NCBI GenBank assembly: GCA_038254435.1
Contig: JBBSGD010000012.1
Location: 1 to 45,098 of the forward strand
Origin: JBBSGD01 sp038254435
Lineage (GTDB): Bacteria; Actinomycetota; CADDZG01; WHSQ01
DNA: 45,098 bases
Direction: 5' to 3'
This document shows positions 1 through 8,310 of this stretch, one piece after another. The notes below the pieces were generated by a model. It ran no database searches, was not told where the DNA came from, and was given only the letters and a program-made list of their open reading frames with translations. The translations under genes were made by a program, and so were the position numbers. Numbering within the stretch: position 1 is the first letter of the stretch; each line of letters starts with the position of its first letter.

Positions 1-2
1 AA

Positions 3-92
3 AGGCGCTACTTCAGCATCGAGTCCATGAAGCACATCGACGAGCTCGAGGGAGGTGAACCGACCAGAGAACTGCTCGCAGCTATCGGTTAG
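3..92 (+). CDS. C-terminal end of an unidentified protein (cut by window edge)
   Basis: An open frame enters from the left edge and stops at a TAG, giving 29 residues (RYFSIESMKHIDELEGG and onward). It lies 15 bp before the HEPN ORF and in the same frame, so it reads as the previous gene of the restriction operon. By position it could be the end of a nucleotidyltransferase partner or of another hsd gene, but the residues do not match a family I recognise. It could also be the displaced 5' part of the HEPN gene itself. Confidence 0.4.
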   Translation, partial: RRYFSIESMKHIDELEGGEPTRELLAAIG

Positions 93-107
93 TCAGATGA
101 GAGGGCG

Positions 108-401
108 ATGGATAAAGTCCACCACTTGACGGGACACGGCCCGATCAAAGCGCTGATGATTGCCCAAGGACAGGACGAGTTCCCCTATACGCATAACCTC
201 GACGAACTCCTCAGGCTAGTTGAGCAAGCGGGGGCCGAAGTGCCCGACTCGGTGGAGCGTGCGACGGATTTGACTAGGTACGCGGTGTTCACTCGCTACC
301 CCCCTTCGCCCCCTATTGGTGAGGACGAGTACGAAGCGGCTGTTGCCACGGCCCGGGCGGTGGTCGAGTGGGTCGAGGGTCAGGTCGGCTCCGATGCCTG
401 A
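108..401 (+). CDS. HEPN-domain protein, short or N-terminally truncated
   Basis: 97 residues. The pattern IKALMIAQG, a TH-N-L motif about 12 residues later, then DLTRYAVFTRYP and a final helix AVVEWVEGQV is that of HEPN proteins (PF05168 type), small helical proteins often paired with minimal nucleotidyltransferases or found in defence islands. Family members are usually about 120-135 residues and start with a helix ending in a QQA-EKALKALL-like segment. Here that part is reduced to MDKVHHLTGHGPIKALM, so roughly 30-40 residues are missing. I see no clear R-x4-6-H RNase motif. The 3' end overlaps the hsdR start by 8 bp, so the two are probably translated together. It may be a remnant or a non-catalytic HEPN protein. 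Confidence 0.6.
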   Translation: MDKVHHLTGHGPIKALMIAQGQDEFPYTHNLDELLRLVEQAGAEVPDSVERATDLTRYAVFTRYPPSPPIGEDEYEAAVATARAVVEWVEGQVGSDA

Positions 402-3267
402 GCCGTCCGAGCTGAGTGTCGTTCAGCGGCCGCTGATCGATTACGCGACTCAGGTCGGTTGGAAATACGTCAAGCCCTCCGAAGCCCTGCGACTGCGGCG
501 CGGCGAGACCGGCATCCTCCTTCACGACCTCTTCTGCGACCAGCTCGTCAAGCTCAATCCCGGGATCGTCGACCAGGATCGGGCCGAGCGTGTGGTACGA
601 GAGCTCACGACGGTGCGACCCAACATCGAGGGCAACCTCGATGCGTGGGAGTTCCTCAGGGGACTCAAGACCGTCTTCGTGGAGGAGGAGAAGCGGGAGC
701 GCAACCTGCGCCTGCTCGATCCCGAACCCGCCGCCAACGTCTTCCACGTCACCGAGGAACTCCGCTTCACGAGTGGCACCCGCACGGTGCGGGCCGACGT
801 GGTGTTCTTCGTTAACGGCATTCCTGTGATCGTCCTCGAGGCCAAGGCTGCCACGCGCACCGGCGGCATCCCCGATGCTCTCGACCAGCTACGCCGTTAC
901 CACCTCGAAGCGCCCGAGCTGCTCGCGGTCGTGCAGCTGCAGGCCCTCACCCAACTCGTGCACTTCTACTACGGGGCGACGTGGAACTCGTCGGCCAAGT
1001 CGCTGCTCAACTGGAAGGACGAGAGCGGGAGCGGCTTCGAGAACCTTGTCAAGAGCTTCGTCTCTCCGAACCGTGTGCTGCGAGTCATCGCGGACTTCAT
1101 CCTGTTCACCCGCGCCGACGGCGAGCTCAACAAAGTCCTGCTGCGCCCCCATCAGATGAGGGCGGTCGACCGGGTCCTGGCAAGGGCCCGCGATGGCTCC
1201 AAGCGACGGGGCCTCGTGTGGCACACGCAAGGCTCCGGCAAGACCTACTCGATGATCACGGCAGCCAAGAAGATCATGGCCGACGAGACGCTCGCCAATC
1301 CGACCGTGCTGATGCTGGTGGACCGCAACGAGCTCGAGGCCCAGCTGTTCGTCAACCTCGAGGCGGTGGGAATCGACAATGTCGTCGTGGCGGACAGCAA
1401 GCGTCATCTCCGCGACTTGCTGGCTACCGACCGGCGCGGCCTGCTCGTGTCCATGATCCACAAGTTCGACGGGATTCCGGCGGACATCAATACCCGGAAC
1501 AACTTGTTCGTGCTCGTCGACGAGGCGCACCGCACGACCGGTGGCGACCTCGGCAACTACCTCATGGGGGCACTCCCGAACGCTACCTATGTCGGCTTCA
1601 CCGGGACACCTATCGACCGCAGCGCCCATGGCAAGGGGACGTTCAAGGTCTTCGGTGCCGACGACCCCGACAGGCAGTACCTCGACAAGTACTCGATCCG
1701 TGAGTCGATCGCCGACGGCGCCACCGTGCCGCTCCACTACGCCCTCGCCCCGAACGAGCTGAGAATCGACCGGGACGTGCTCGATGAGGAGTTCCTCGAC
1801 CTCAAGGAGAGCGAGGGGGTGAGCGACTTCGAGGAGCTCAACCGCGTGCTCGAGAAAGCCGTGACGCTTAAGAACATGCTCAAGAACGAGGCGCGCGTGA
1901 GCCGCGTTGCTCGCTTCGTCGCCCGTCACTTCAAGGAGGCAGTCGAGCCTCTCGGCTATAAGGCTTTTCTGGTCGCCGTGGACCGTGAGGCCTGTGTTCT
2001 CTACAAGGAGGCGCTCGACCACCATCTCGCGGCCCACGAGTCCGCGGTCGTCATGAGCGCCGGTCACAATGATTCCCCCGAGCTCGTCCGTCACCACCTG
2101 AGCGACGAGCGCGAGCGCCAGGTCCGCAAGGACTTTCGGGATTCGGTCAAGGATCCGAAGATCCTGATCGTCACCGAGAAGCTATTGACCGGCTTCGACG
2201 CTCCCGTGCTCTACGCCATGTACCTCGACAAGCCCATGCGTGATCACGTGCTGCTGCAGGCGATCGCACGCGTCAACCGCCCCTACGAGGACGAGGGCCG
2301 GCGCAAGCCTGCAGGTTTCGTGCTCGATTTCGTCGGCATCTTCGAGAAGCTCGAGAAGGCGCTCGCCTTCGACTCGGCGGATGTCGAGGGCGTCATCCTC
2401 GACCTCGAGGTCCTCAAGAAGCACTTCGTGGAGCTCATGACGAAGGCACGCGAGCATCTCGAGGTCGGCACCGGACTGCCGGACGACAAGCGCACCGACG
2501 CGCTCCTCGAACGATACGGTGACCAGGGAGAGCGCGACCGTTTCTATACCTTCTTCCGAGAGCTCGAGGAAACCTACGAGGTCCTCTCCCCCGACCCCTT
2601 CCTGCGCCCTTACCTCGAGGACTACATGCGCCTAGCGTGGAATTACTGGGCGCTGCGGGCGGCGGAGGCTCCGGGCCCCGGCAGCCGGGACTTCTACCGC
2701 AAGACCGAAAGGCTCGTGCAGGACCACGCCCGCAGCGGTGTCATCTCCGAGCCCGAGGAGATCTACGAGCTCGGCGAGGGAGCGCTCGAGCGAATCGCCT
2801 CGTCCAATGCGCCCGACCGGGTCAAGGTCTTCAATCTCCTCAAGCTCATCGACGGAAAGGTTCGGGCAGAGGCCGATCACTCGCCCCATCTCGTGCCAAT
2901 CGGCGAACGGGCGCAGGCCATCGTGGAGGCCTTCCAACAGCGCCAAACAACGACTCAGGAAGCACTCGAGCAGCTGAAGCTCGCGCTCGAAGAGCTGGAG
3001 GAGGTCGAGCGCGAGGGTCGCGACGCGGGGCTCAGCAGGGAAGCCCTCGCCGGTTTCTATCTACTGCAGGAAGACGGCGCCGACCGCGCCCTGGAGATAG
3101 CCACCGCTATGGGCGAGGCCATGGATGCCTATCCCTACTGGCGAGAGAGCGAGGACCAAGAAAGACACCTGCGCCGGTCTCTTTACCTAACGCTCTCGGG
3201 GGCGGCTCCAGATCACATGCCTATCGTGGACCGCATGCTCGACCTGCTCAAGAGAGGCGCGAAGTGA
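394..3267 (+). CDS. hsdR: Type I restriction enzyme, R subunit (HsdR)
   Basis: 957 residues from ATG 394; the frame is open further upstream, but homology starts at MPEPSELSVVQRPLIDYA and this start gives an 8-bp overlap with the HEPN gene. The N-terminal nuclease domain shows D135 and E149-A-K151 (RADVVFF...VLEAK), the PD-(D/E)xK site. The DEAD-like motor follows: Walker A GSGKT at 280-284, DEAH at 376-379 and GFTGTPI. A second helicase lobe has ILIVTEKLLTGFDAP and QAIARVNRPY, and the C-terminus is helical. HsdR is the ATP-dependent translocating and cleaving subunit and needs HsdM and HsdS, which must lie outside the window. Length and motifs look complete, with no frameshift. Confidence 0.95.
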   Translation: MPEPSELSVVQRPLIDYATQVGWKYVKPSEALRLRRGETGILLHDLFCDQLVKLNPGIVDQDRAERVVRELTTVRPNIEGNLDAWEFLRGLKTVFVEEEKRERNLRLLDPEPAANVFHVTEELRFTSGTRTVRADVVFFVNGIPVIVLEAKAATRTGGIPDALDQLRRYHLEAPELLAVVQLQALTQLVHFYYGATWNSSAKSLLNWKDESGSGFENLVKSFVSPNRVLRVIADFILFTRADGELNKVLLRPHQMRAVDRVLARARDGSKRRGLVWHTQGSGKTYSMITAAKKIMADETLANPTVLMLVDRNELEAQLFVNLEAVGIDNVVVADSKRHLRDLLATDRRGLLVSMIHKFDGIPADINTRNNLFVLVDEAHRTTGGDLGNYLMGALPNATYVGFTGTPIDRSAHGKGTFKVFGADDPDRQYLDKYSIRESIADGATVPLHYALAPNELRIDRDVLDEEFLDLKESEGVSDFEELNRVLEKAVTLKNMLKNEARVSRVARFVARHFKEAVEPLGYKAFLVAVDREACVLYKEALDHHLAAHESAVVMSAGHNDSPELVRHHLSDERERQVRKDFRDSVKDPKILIVTEKLLTGFDAPVLYAMYLDKPMRDHVLLQAIARVNRPYEDEGRRKPAGFVLDFVGIFEKLEKALAFDSADVEGVILDLEVLKKHFVELMTKAREHLEVGTGLPDDKRTDALLERYGDQGERDRFYTFFRELEETYEVLSPDPFLRPYLEDYMRLAWNYWALRAAEAPGPGSRDFYRKTERLVQDHARSGVISEPEEIYELGEGALERIASSNAPDRVKVFNLLKLIDGKVRAEADHSPHLVPIGERAQAIVEAFQQRQTTTQEALEQLKLALEELEEVEREGRDAGLSREALAGFYLLQEDGADRALEIATAMGEAMDAYPYWRESEDQERHLRRSLYLTLSGAAPDHMPIVDRMLDLLKRGAK

Positions 3268-3599
3268 GCCCCGACAGTGCCGCGCGGGAAGCCTTCAGGC
3301 GTGGGGTTCTCGAGTGGGCGGACCGGATCGGAGTCGCGCCGCTCCAGATTCACATCCGGCCCATGAAGCACAAGTGGGGTAGCTGCTCGACGTCAGGACG
3401 AGTCACGTTCAACTCAGAGCTTCTCGAGGAGCCGGCGGAGGTGCGGGCCGAGGTCATCGTTCACGAGCTGCTGCATCTCAAGGTGCCCAACCACGGACCG
3501 CTCTTTCGCAGCCTCGAACGGGCTTATCTGCAGAGGGTGGAACCGATGAGCTCGGAGGGAGAAGTTAGTGCCCACAGGCGTGGTGTACGAGGGAGCTGA
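3264..3599 (+). CDS. YgjP-like (DUF45) zinc metallopeptidase of the restriction operon
   Basis: The GTG start overlaps the hsdR stop (GTGA). 111 residues. The core MKHKWGSCSTSGRVTFN, then VHELLH (H67-E68-x-x-H71) and NH77GPLF is the YgjP/DUF45 signature: a gluzincin site with two histidines and the catalytic glutamate in HExxH and a third ligand in the NH motif. Stand-alone YgjP proteins are about 230 residues, so this is essentially the catalytic half. Short DUF45 proteins are often seen directly after type I restriction genes; their role there is not established. An open frame runs far upstream inside hsdR but is a shadow of that gene. Confidence 0.85.
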   Translation: MSPDSAAREAFRRGVLEWADRIGVAPLQIHIRPMKHKWGSCSTSGRVTFNSELLEEPAEVRAEVIVHELLHLKVPNHGPLFRSLERAYLQRVEPMSSEGEVSAHRRGVRGS

Positions 3600-3669
3600 A
3601 ATCCCTCGCTAAGGAAGACCACCGCTTCATCCTCAGAAAGTCAGGACAGACGAACTGAGGAGGAAGACG

Positions 3670-3958
3670 ATGGTCGATGCCACGATGAACCTTCAGGAGC
3701 TCGTTGGCAAGCAATTGCAGGAAGCCGAGCCCGATACGGTGCGATCCTGAGCTCCACGATCCAGTCGCTGATGAGCGCCGATGGCGACGCCTCGTGCAAT
3801 GCCTTGTTCGGGGAGCGCAGCCCAGAGCGGACCAACTCCCGCAATGGCTACCGCCCCGCCGCTTCGACACACGCGTCGGCACGATCGATCTGGCGCTCCC
3901 CAAGCTGCGGGCCGGCAGCTACTTCCCCGAGTGTCTCTTGGAGCCGCACCGAGGGTAA
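3670..3958 (+). pseudogene. IS256-family transposase, N-terminal remnant with frameshifts
   Basis: Three pieces in three frames line up with the N-terminus of IS256-family (Mutator) transposases. They are MVDATMNLQELVGKQLQEAE (frame from 3670, stop 3748-3750), SLMSADGD...FGERSPERTNSRNGYRP (frame of 3771), and RFDTRVGTIDLALPKLRAGS ending at a stop 3956-3958. Intact enzymes are about 400 residues; the catalytic DDE part is absent. I found no terminal inverted repeats. This is a dead fragment next to the restriction operon. Confidence 0.8.
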
Positions 3959-4062
3959 TGCCCACCAGTACATGATGCACCGCATCGACATCGCACGAGG
4001 GGGGCAGGCCGCCTCGGAGCCAGCCTAGCCGTCGACGGCCGTGGCGCTGCCCCGAGACTTCA

Positions 4063-4310
4063 TCACTCGGCCGGCTTCCCTGTGGGAGGGACGATGGCCG
4101 CGACTTGCGACAAGCCTCGAAGATCCTCGTAGTCGGTGGCCCAAGCCGATCCACCGACCGCCGGGCCAGCCGCTCGGCCTCCGAGACGTCACCGAAACGA
4201 GACATAACCCCGGCTCGCACGGTATCCCACCGAACTCCGGCGTCAACATCGTCCGCGCCAAGAACCGCAAGCAAAGGCGGGAGGACGGATCGGTCGGCCG
4301 ACATAAGGAG
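4063..4310 (-). pseudogene. Possible remnant of an AfsR/adenylate-cyclase-like regulator C-terminus
   Basis: On the minus strand one frame reads WDTVRAGVMSRFGDVSEAER followed by LARRSVDR, and another continues with ATDYEDLRGLSQVAAIVPP and a stop at 4063-4065. Together they resemble the helical-repeat end of large actinobacterial regulators (RAxVLARxGxxxEAExLAREAV...TDYxxLRGD). A frameshift separates the parts and nothing of the ATPase or DNA-binding domain is present. The match is by eye and short, so it is tentative. No intact gene is seen between 3960 and 4509. Confidence 0.35.
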
Positions 4311-4509
4311 GCTCCATGTCGATTGGTTGGCTGAAGCCTCCATCTCTAGGCACTGGGAATGAGAGGGGGATGAGAGAAGCCGCGGCATTCGCGCCGAAGA
4401 GGCGCACGGCGAGAAGGTTCTCGAGATGTTGTCGGAGCGATACCGTGGGGCGCCTGCCGGACGAGTTGGTGGATCGACAGCAATTCGGTCTCTACAAGGA
4501 GGATTCTGA

Positions 4510-4902
4510 GTGGCGCTTGAAGCAGCAGTTGCCGCACTGGCCAGAGGCAAGAACTTTGCAGTCTTGACGACACTCCTGGGAGATGGGACCCCTATGACCC
4601 ACGTCATGTGGGTCGACTGCGACGACGAGAACATACTCGTCAATACGGAGACGCATCGGATCAAGTTCCGCAATGTCGAGCGGGATCCCCGTGCGACCGT
4701 CACCATCTGGGACGCTGGCTCCCCTTACAAGTATGCGGAGGTTCGAGGCAGGGTCGCCGAAACGGTCGCCGGTGCTGAGGCTCTCGAGCACATTCATGCG
4801 CTGGCTCGCAAGTACACGGGCGGCAACTACCACGAAGGCAGCATCCATTCGGAGAGAGTGATACTCAAGATCGCCCCCGATCGGCAGAACGTCCGCTCCT
4901 GA
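4510..4902 (+). CDS. PPOX-class (pyridoxamine 5'-phosphate oxidase-like) F420/FMN-dependent oxidoreductase
   Basis: 130 residues. The GTG start is fixed by the strong Shine-Dalgarno AAGGAGG at about 4496-4502, seven bases ahead. The sequence GKNFAVLTTLLGDGTPMTHVMW, then FRNVERDPRATVTIWD and YAEVRGRVAE follows the split-barrel fold of actinobacterial PPOX-class TIGR03618-type proteins, which bind F420 or FMN and reduce varied substrates. The substrate cannot be deduced. The gene stands alone, with decayed DNA upstream and 253 bp of featureless sequence downstream. Confidence 0.85.
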   Translation: MALEAAVAALARGKNFAVLTTLLGDGTPMTHVMWVDCDDENILVNTETHRIKFRNVERDPRATVTIWDAGSPYKYAEVRGRVAETVAGAEALEHIHALARKYTGGNYHEGSIHSERVILKIAPDRQNVRS

Positions 4903-5155
4903 CCGTTCCAATCCGGCTCCCGCGGCCTCGGGCCGCCAACGAGTGTTCGCCGAAGGATGTGCCGCCATGTGCCGCCCGATGACCTCGTTGCGCTATGCAC
5001 AAAGAGAGGCTCACTCTGCAGGGGGAGGAGCACGGCCTGGGGGCTCAGAAAGTTCTCGATGGAGGCATAACGGACGCATGTACGAGGCCCATTGCTGGCC
5101 GCCGCTACCGAGCGTAGCGTGAGTCGCCGGGAGGGCAACCGGTGAGGAGGCAACG

Positions 5156-5539
5156 ATGGATGAGCACGATGCCGGCAAGCTGGCACAGAGGTATTGGGAT
5201 GCCTTGGGGGCCGGCGACTGGGATGCCGCGGGGAGCCTGGTGCACGACGATTACGTTCAGGAATGGCCCCAGTCGGGCGAGCGCATCGTCGGACGCGACA
5301 ACGCCATCGCCATCAACCGGGACTTCCCCGGCGGGCTGCCTCAGATGAAGATTCGCCGTACGGTGGGCGACGGCGAGCTCGGGGTGCTCGAAGTCGAGCT
5401 CACCTATGCCGACGGCAGCCATTATCTAGGCGTAAGCGTGCTCGAGTTTCGTGGCGGAAGGATCGCCAGGGAAACCGACTACTTCGCACAGGCCTTCCCC
5501 GCCCCCGAGTGGCGAGCTCAGTGGGTCGAGCGGATGTGA
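5156..5539 (+). CDS. SnoaL-like/NTF2-fold protein
   Basis: 127 residues with a good ribosome site (GAGGAGG about six bases before ATG). The layout is a first helix AQRYWDALGAGDWDAAGSLV, DDYVQEWPQSGERIVGRDNA, then strands EVELTYADGSHY and VLEFRGGRIARETDYFAQAF. This is the cone-shaped SnoaL/NTF2-like fold of about 125 residues. Members include polyketide cyclases, steroid isomerase-like enzymes and many proteins of unknown role. The downstream transporter starts almost at its stop codon, so the two are probably cotranscribed. Confidence 0.8.
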   Translation: MDEHDAGKLAQRYWDALGAGDWDAAGSLVHDDYVQEWPQSGERIVGRDNAIAINRDFPGGLPQMKIRRTVGDGELGVLEVELTYADGSHYLGVSVLEFRGGRIARETDYFAQAFPAPEWRAQWVERM

Positions 5540-5546
5540 GCCAAGG

Positions 5547-7274
5547 TTGACCGCATCTACTCCGACCGCGGCCCCCTCCTCGCTTAGCCCGGTCCGCAAA
5601 CGATGGACGTTGATCGCCGTCGTCCTCGGATCGGGAATCGTCTTTCTCGACACCTCGGTCGTCAACCTCGCACTGCCGCGGATCGGTCAGGAGCTCCACT
5701 CGGACTTTTTCGGCACGCTTGAAGCGCAGTCCTACATTTCCAACGGCTACTTCCTTACCCTCAGCGCGCTCCTCATTCTGGCGGGCGCGCTGAGCGACTA
5801 CTTCGGGCGCAAGCGGATGTTCGCGATCGGGCTCGCCGGGTTCGCAGCGACATCCCTTCTCTGCGGCATCGCCCCCACGATGGAATTTCTGATTGTTTGC
5901 CGGATCCTTCAAGGTGCAGCCGGGGCGATGCTGGTCCCCGGCTCCCTAGCGATCATCACGGCCGCCTTCCAAGGAGAAGAGCAGGGGCGGGCCTTCGGGG
6001 TGTGGGCCGGGGCGTCGGCAGCGACTACCATCCTCGGGCCGTTTGTCGGCGGCTTGCTCGTGAACACGATCTCGTGGCGGGCGGCTTTCATCGTGAACCT
6101 GCCTTTTCTGCTCGTCGCGTATTTCGCAACGGTTCGCCATGTGCCCGAGTCACGCGACGAGGAAGCAAGCCGGCACTTTGACTGGCTCGGTTCCCTCGTG
6201 GTCGCGATTGCGGTGGGAGGCCTCTCGTTTGGCACCATCCGGGGTCAACAGCACGGATGGGGCGAAGTGGACGCGATCGTCAGCCTCGCCGTCGGTGCGC
6301 TCGCTGCGGTCATCTTTCCCGTTCTCATGACCCGCCGGCGGAACCCACTCGTCCCGCCGAAGCTCTTTCGGTCGCGCAACTTCACGGTGACCAACGTGTC
6401 GACCTTTGTGATCTATGGGGCCTTGTACGTAACGCTTACGTTCTTTGGCATCTTCCTCATCGGCACGCTCGGCTACAACGAGCAGGCCGCGGGCATTGCC
6501 GGAATACCGAGCTCGCTCTTCCTCGTGGTGTTCTCCTCTCGCTTCGGGAAACTCGCGGCACGGTTCGGCCCCCGTCTGTTCATGACACTCGGTCCGGCGA
6601 TCATGACGCTGGGACTGCTGTGGCTCGCCCGAGTCCCGGCGGACAGCGCCGCGTGGGTGTTGGGTGGGGGATCTTCTTCCTCGATATTGCCCCCGGGCGA
6701 TTACTTCAAGGATCTACTGCCCGGTCTGGTCGTTTTTGGGATCGGTCTTTGCATCATGGTTGCCCCCCTCACCACGGCTCTCATGACCTCGGTGCCGGCT
6801 CGCAACTCGGGCGTAGCCTCCGCGATCAACAACGCCATCTCCCGAGTGGGATCACCACTCGTCAATGCCCTGATCTTCGTGGCCGTGGCGTCGAGCTTCT
6901 ATGCCTCGATCCATCAGAGCGTGCCGCAGACCAACGTCGACTCTCGCCAGTTCCGCAACTCCGTGGCGCCGCTCAATCAACCTTCGAAAAGCGTGGCGCC
7001 CGGCGTCCGCGCGGCGGCCAAGGATGCCTCGACCGAAGCATTTCATCTCGCCATGTTGGTTGCCGCCGGCCTCATGGCGGCCGGAGCGGCGGTCAACGGT
7101 TTGGGGATACGCAATCCCGCCCCCGCCTCCCGTCATCACGGCCCGGGAGCGGAGCAACCGCCGCCGGAACACGGCTCCGGAGCCCCGAGCCTGCCCGTGC
7201 GGGGGGCGTCCCAGGAGTTCGGAAGAGAGCAGGCGCCGCACCCCGAGGGCACGGGCCCTGCCCGGCCGCGCTGA
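5547..7274 (+). CDS. MFS drug-efflux transporter, DHA2 (EmrB/QacA) family, 14 membrane segments
   Basis: About 575 residues from a TTG at 5547. The open frame continues upstream into the SnoaL-like gene, but the first membrane segment begins only about 20 residues later (LIAVVLGSGIVFLDTSVVNL), so the exact start is uncertain. LDTSVVNLALP is motif D1/C-like of DHA2 proteins, GALSDYFGRKRMF is the MFS motif A loop, and GPFVGGLL fits the antiporter motif C. The C-terminal 70 residues are hydrophilic and Pro/Gly-rich. It should be a proton-driven exporter of hydrophobic compounds; the substrate is unknown. Confidence 0.9.
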   Translation: MTASTPTAAPSSLSPVRKRWTLIAVVLGSGIVFLDTSVVNLALPRIGQELHSDFFGTLEAQSYISNGYFLTLSALLILAGALSDYFGRKRMFAIGLAGFAATSLLCGIAPTMEFLIVCRILQGAAGAMLVPGSLAIITAAFQGEEQGRAFGVWAGASAATTILGPFVGGLLVNTISWRAAFIVNLPFLLVAYFATVRHVPESRDEEASRHFDWLGSLVVAIAVGGLSFGTIRGQQHGWGEVDAIVSLAVGALAAVIFPVLMTRRRNPLVPPKLFRSRNFTVTNVSTFVIYGALYVTLTFFGIFLIGTLGYNEQAAGIAGIPSSLFLVVFSSRFGKLAARFGPRLFMTLGPAIMTLGLLWLARVPADSAAWVLGGGSSSSILPPGDYFKDLLPGLVVFGIGLCIMVAPLTTALMTSVPARNSGVASAINNAISRVGSPLVNALIFVAVASSFYASIHQSVPQTNVDSRQFRNSVAPLNQPSKSVAPGVRAAAKDASTEAFHLAMLVAAGLMAAGAAVNGLGIRNPAPASRHHGPGAEQPPPEHGSGAPSLPVRGASQEFGREQAPHPEGTGPARPR

Positions 7275-7302
7275 TTCGCTCCGACACTCGTAGCCTCTCT
7301 TG

Positions 7303-7629
7303 ATGGCTCGCCTCTCCGTCGCGCTGTGGCCGCCGGCTGAGGTGATGTCGATCCTCGAAGCGTTCGCCCGCCCACAGCATCCGGTTGCGGGGCTCGAGGA
7401 ACTAGCAACGGTCGTCTTCGAAGCGACCGAGGGGCTCGTTCCGGTTACTCACCCGCAGCCGTTGCAAGCCAATCTCATCCTTGCGCGTGGGCGCGTCCCC
7501 AGGGAGTTTGCCGGGGGATCGATAGCAGCGGCATGGACGGCCCGCTCGCTGAGTCTGGTCGCGGATCGCTCCTCTCCGGGGAGACCTCGCAATGAGGACC
7601 TGGCCGTGTTCCCACTCGGCAGACACTGA
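7303..7629 (+). pseudogene. 2'-5' RNA ligase-like (2H phosphoesterase) gene with internal deletion
   Basis: The frame starts as MARLSVALWPPAEVMSILEA, typical of 2'-5' RNA ligase/ThpR proteins. After RPQHP it jumps directly to VAGLEELATVVFEATEGLV, which belongs to the C-terminal half. About 60-70 residues are missing, including the first catalytic H-x-T. The second motif, normally H-L-T-L, reads NLILARGR, so its histidine is gone as well. With 108 residues against the usual 170-190 and neither catalytic histidine present, it is most likely inactive although the frame is open. Confidence 0.7.
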
Positions 7630-7695
7630 TAAGAGACCGGCTGCCCCCTGAGGGAGCATCAGTCGCCGGCCGGGGCTCATGGCAAGCTAGAGAAG

Positions 7696-8244
7696 ATGAG
7701 GAAGGTAACCGTGGGAGCGGCGGTGCTGGGGGCCGGGTGGGCCTACAAGGCGCTTGTGAGCGGGGCGCTCACTCTCGATACGGGCCGAGGACGAAGCGTT
7801 AGAAAGCTTGGACCCATGCAGTTCGAGTACCAAGCGACCCGGGAGGTCGTTTTCGACCTTATCTCCGCTCCTTACTCGGCTCGGCCTCCCCGAGCGTTGG
7901 CCGACAAGGTCAAAGTCCTCGAGCGCGGGAGCGACATGGTTCTGGCCGCCCACCGCACGCCCGTTCGTTTCGGGCTCGAGGCGGTCACGGTCGAGACGGT
8001 GAGATTCCAAAGGCCGGCGCGGATCGACTTCCGCCTCGTGCGTGGGCCCGTCCCTCACGTGATGGAGAGCTTCAGCCTGAACGAGAGGGACGGTCGCACG
8101 ACCCTCTTCTACGAGGGCGAGCTGGGCGCGGATGGTTGGGCCCTGGGCCGCTGGTGGGGCGATGTGGTGGCAGCGAAATGGGAAGCCGCGGTCTCCGCTT
8201 CGTTGGAATCAGTCGCTCGAGAGGCGGATCGCCGCAGCCGCTGA
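7696..8244 (+). CDS. SRPBCC-fold (START/polyketide-cyclase-like) protein
   Basis: 182 residues. After a glycine/alanine-rich N-terminal stretch (VTVGAAVLGAGWAYKALVSG), which may be a membrane anchor or an over-long start, the sequence REVVFDLISAPYSARPPRAL, KVKVLERGSDMVLAAHRTPV, RLVRGPVPHVMESFSLNE and YEGELGADGWALGRWWGDVV follows the helix-grip fold of SRPBCC proteins. An internal ATG at 7816 is an alternative start. This subgroup is seen in actinobacteria and has no assigned ligand. It is convergent with the VOC gene; a 14-bp perfect palindrome lies between the two. Confidence 0.8.
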   Translation: MRKVTVGAAVLGAGWAYKALVSGALTLDTGRGRSVRKLGPMQFEYQATREVVFDLISAPYSARPPRALADKVKVLERGSDMVLAAHRTPVRFGLEAVTVETVRFQRPARIDFRLVRGPVPHVMESFSLNERDGRTTLFYEGELGADGWALGRWWGDVVAAKWEAAVSASLESVAREADRRSR

Positions 8245-8294
8245 CTTCGAAGTCCGTTGCGAGAGCCTTAGCAGTCCCGAGGCTCGTTGGTAAC

Positions 8295-8308
8295 TCCTCC
8301 GCGGAGGA
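8295..8308. repeat. Perfect 14-bp palindrome between convergent genes
   Basis: TCCTCCGCGGAGGA equals its own reverse complement. It sits 3 bp before the stop-side end of the VOC gene and 50 bp after the SRPBCC gene. With no loop and no T-run it is a poor terminator, and its function is unknown. Confidence 0.4.
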
Positions 8309-8310
8309 AA

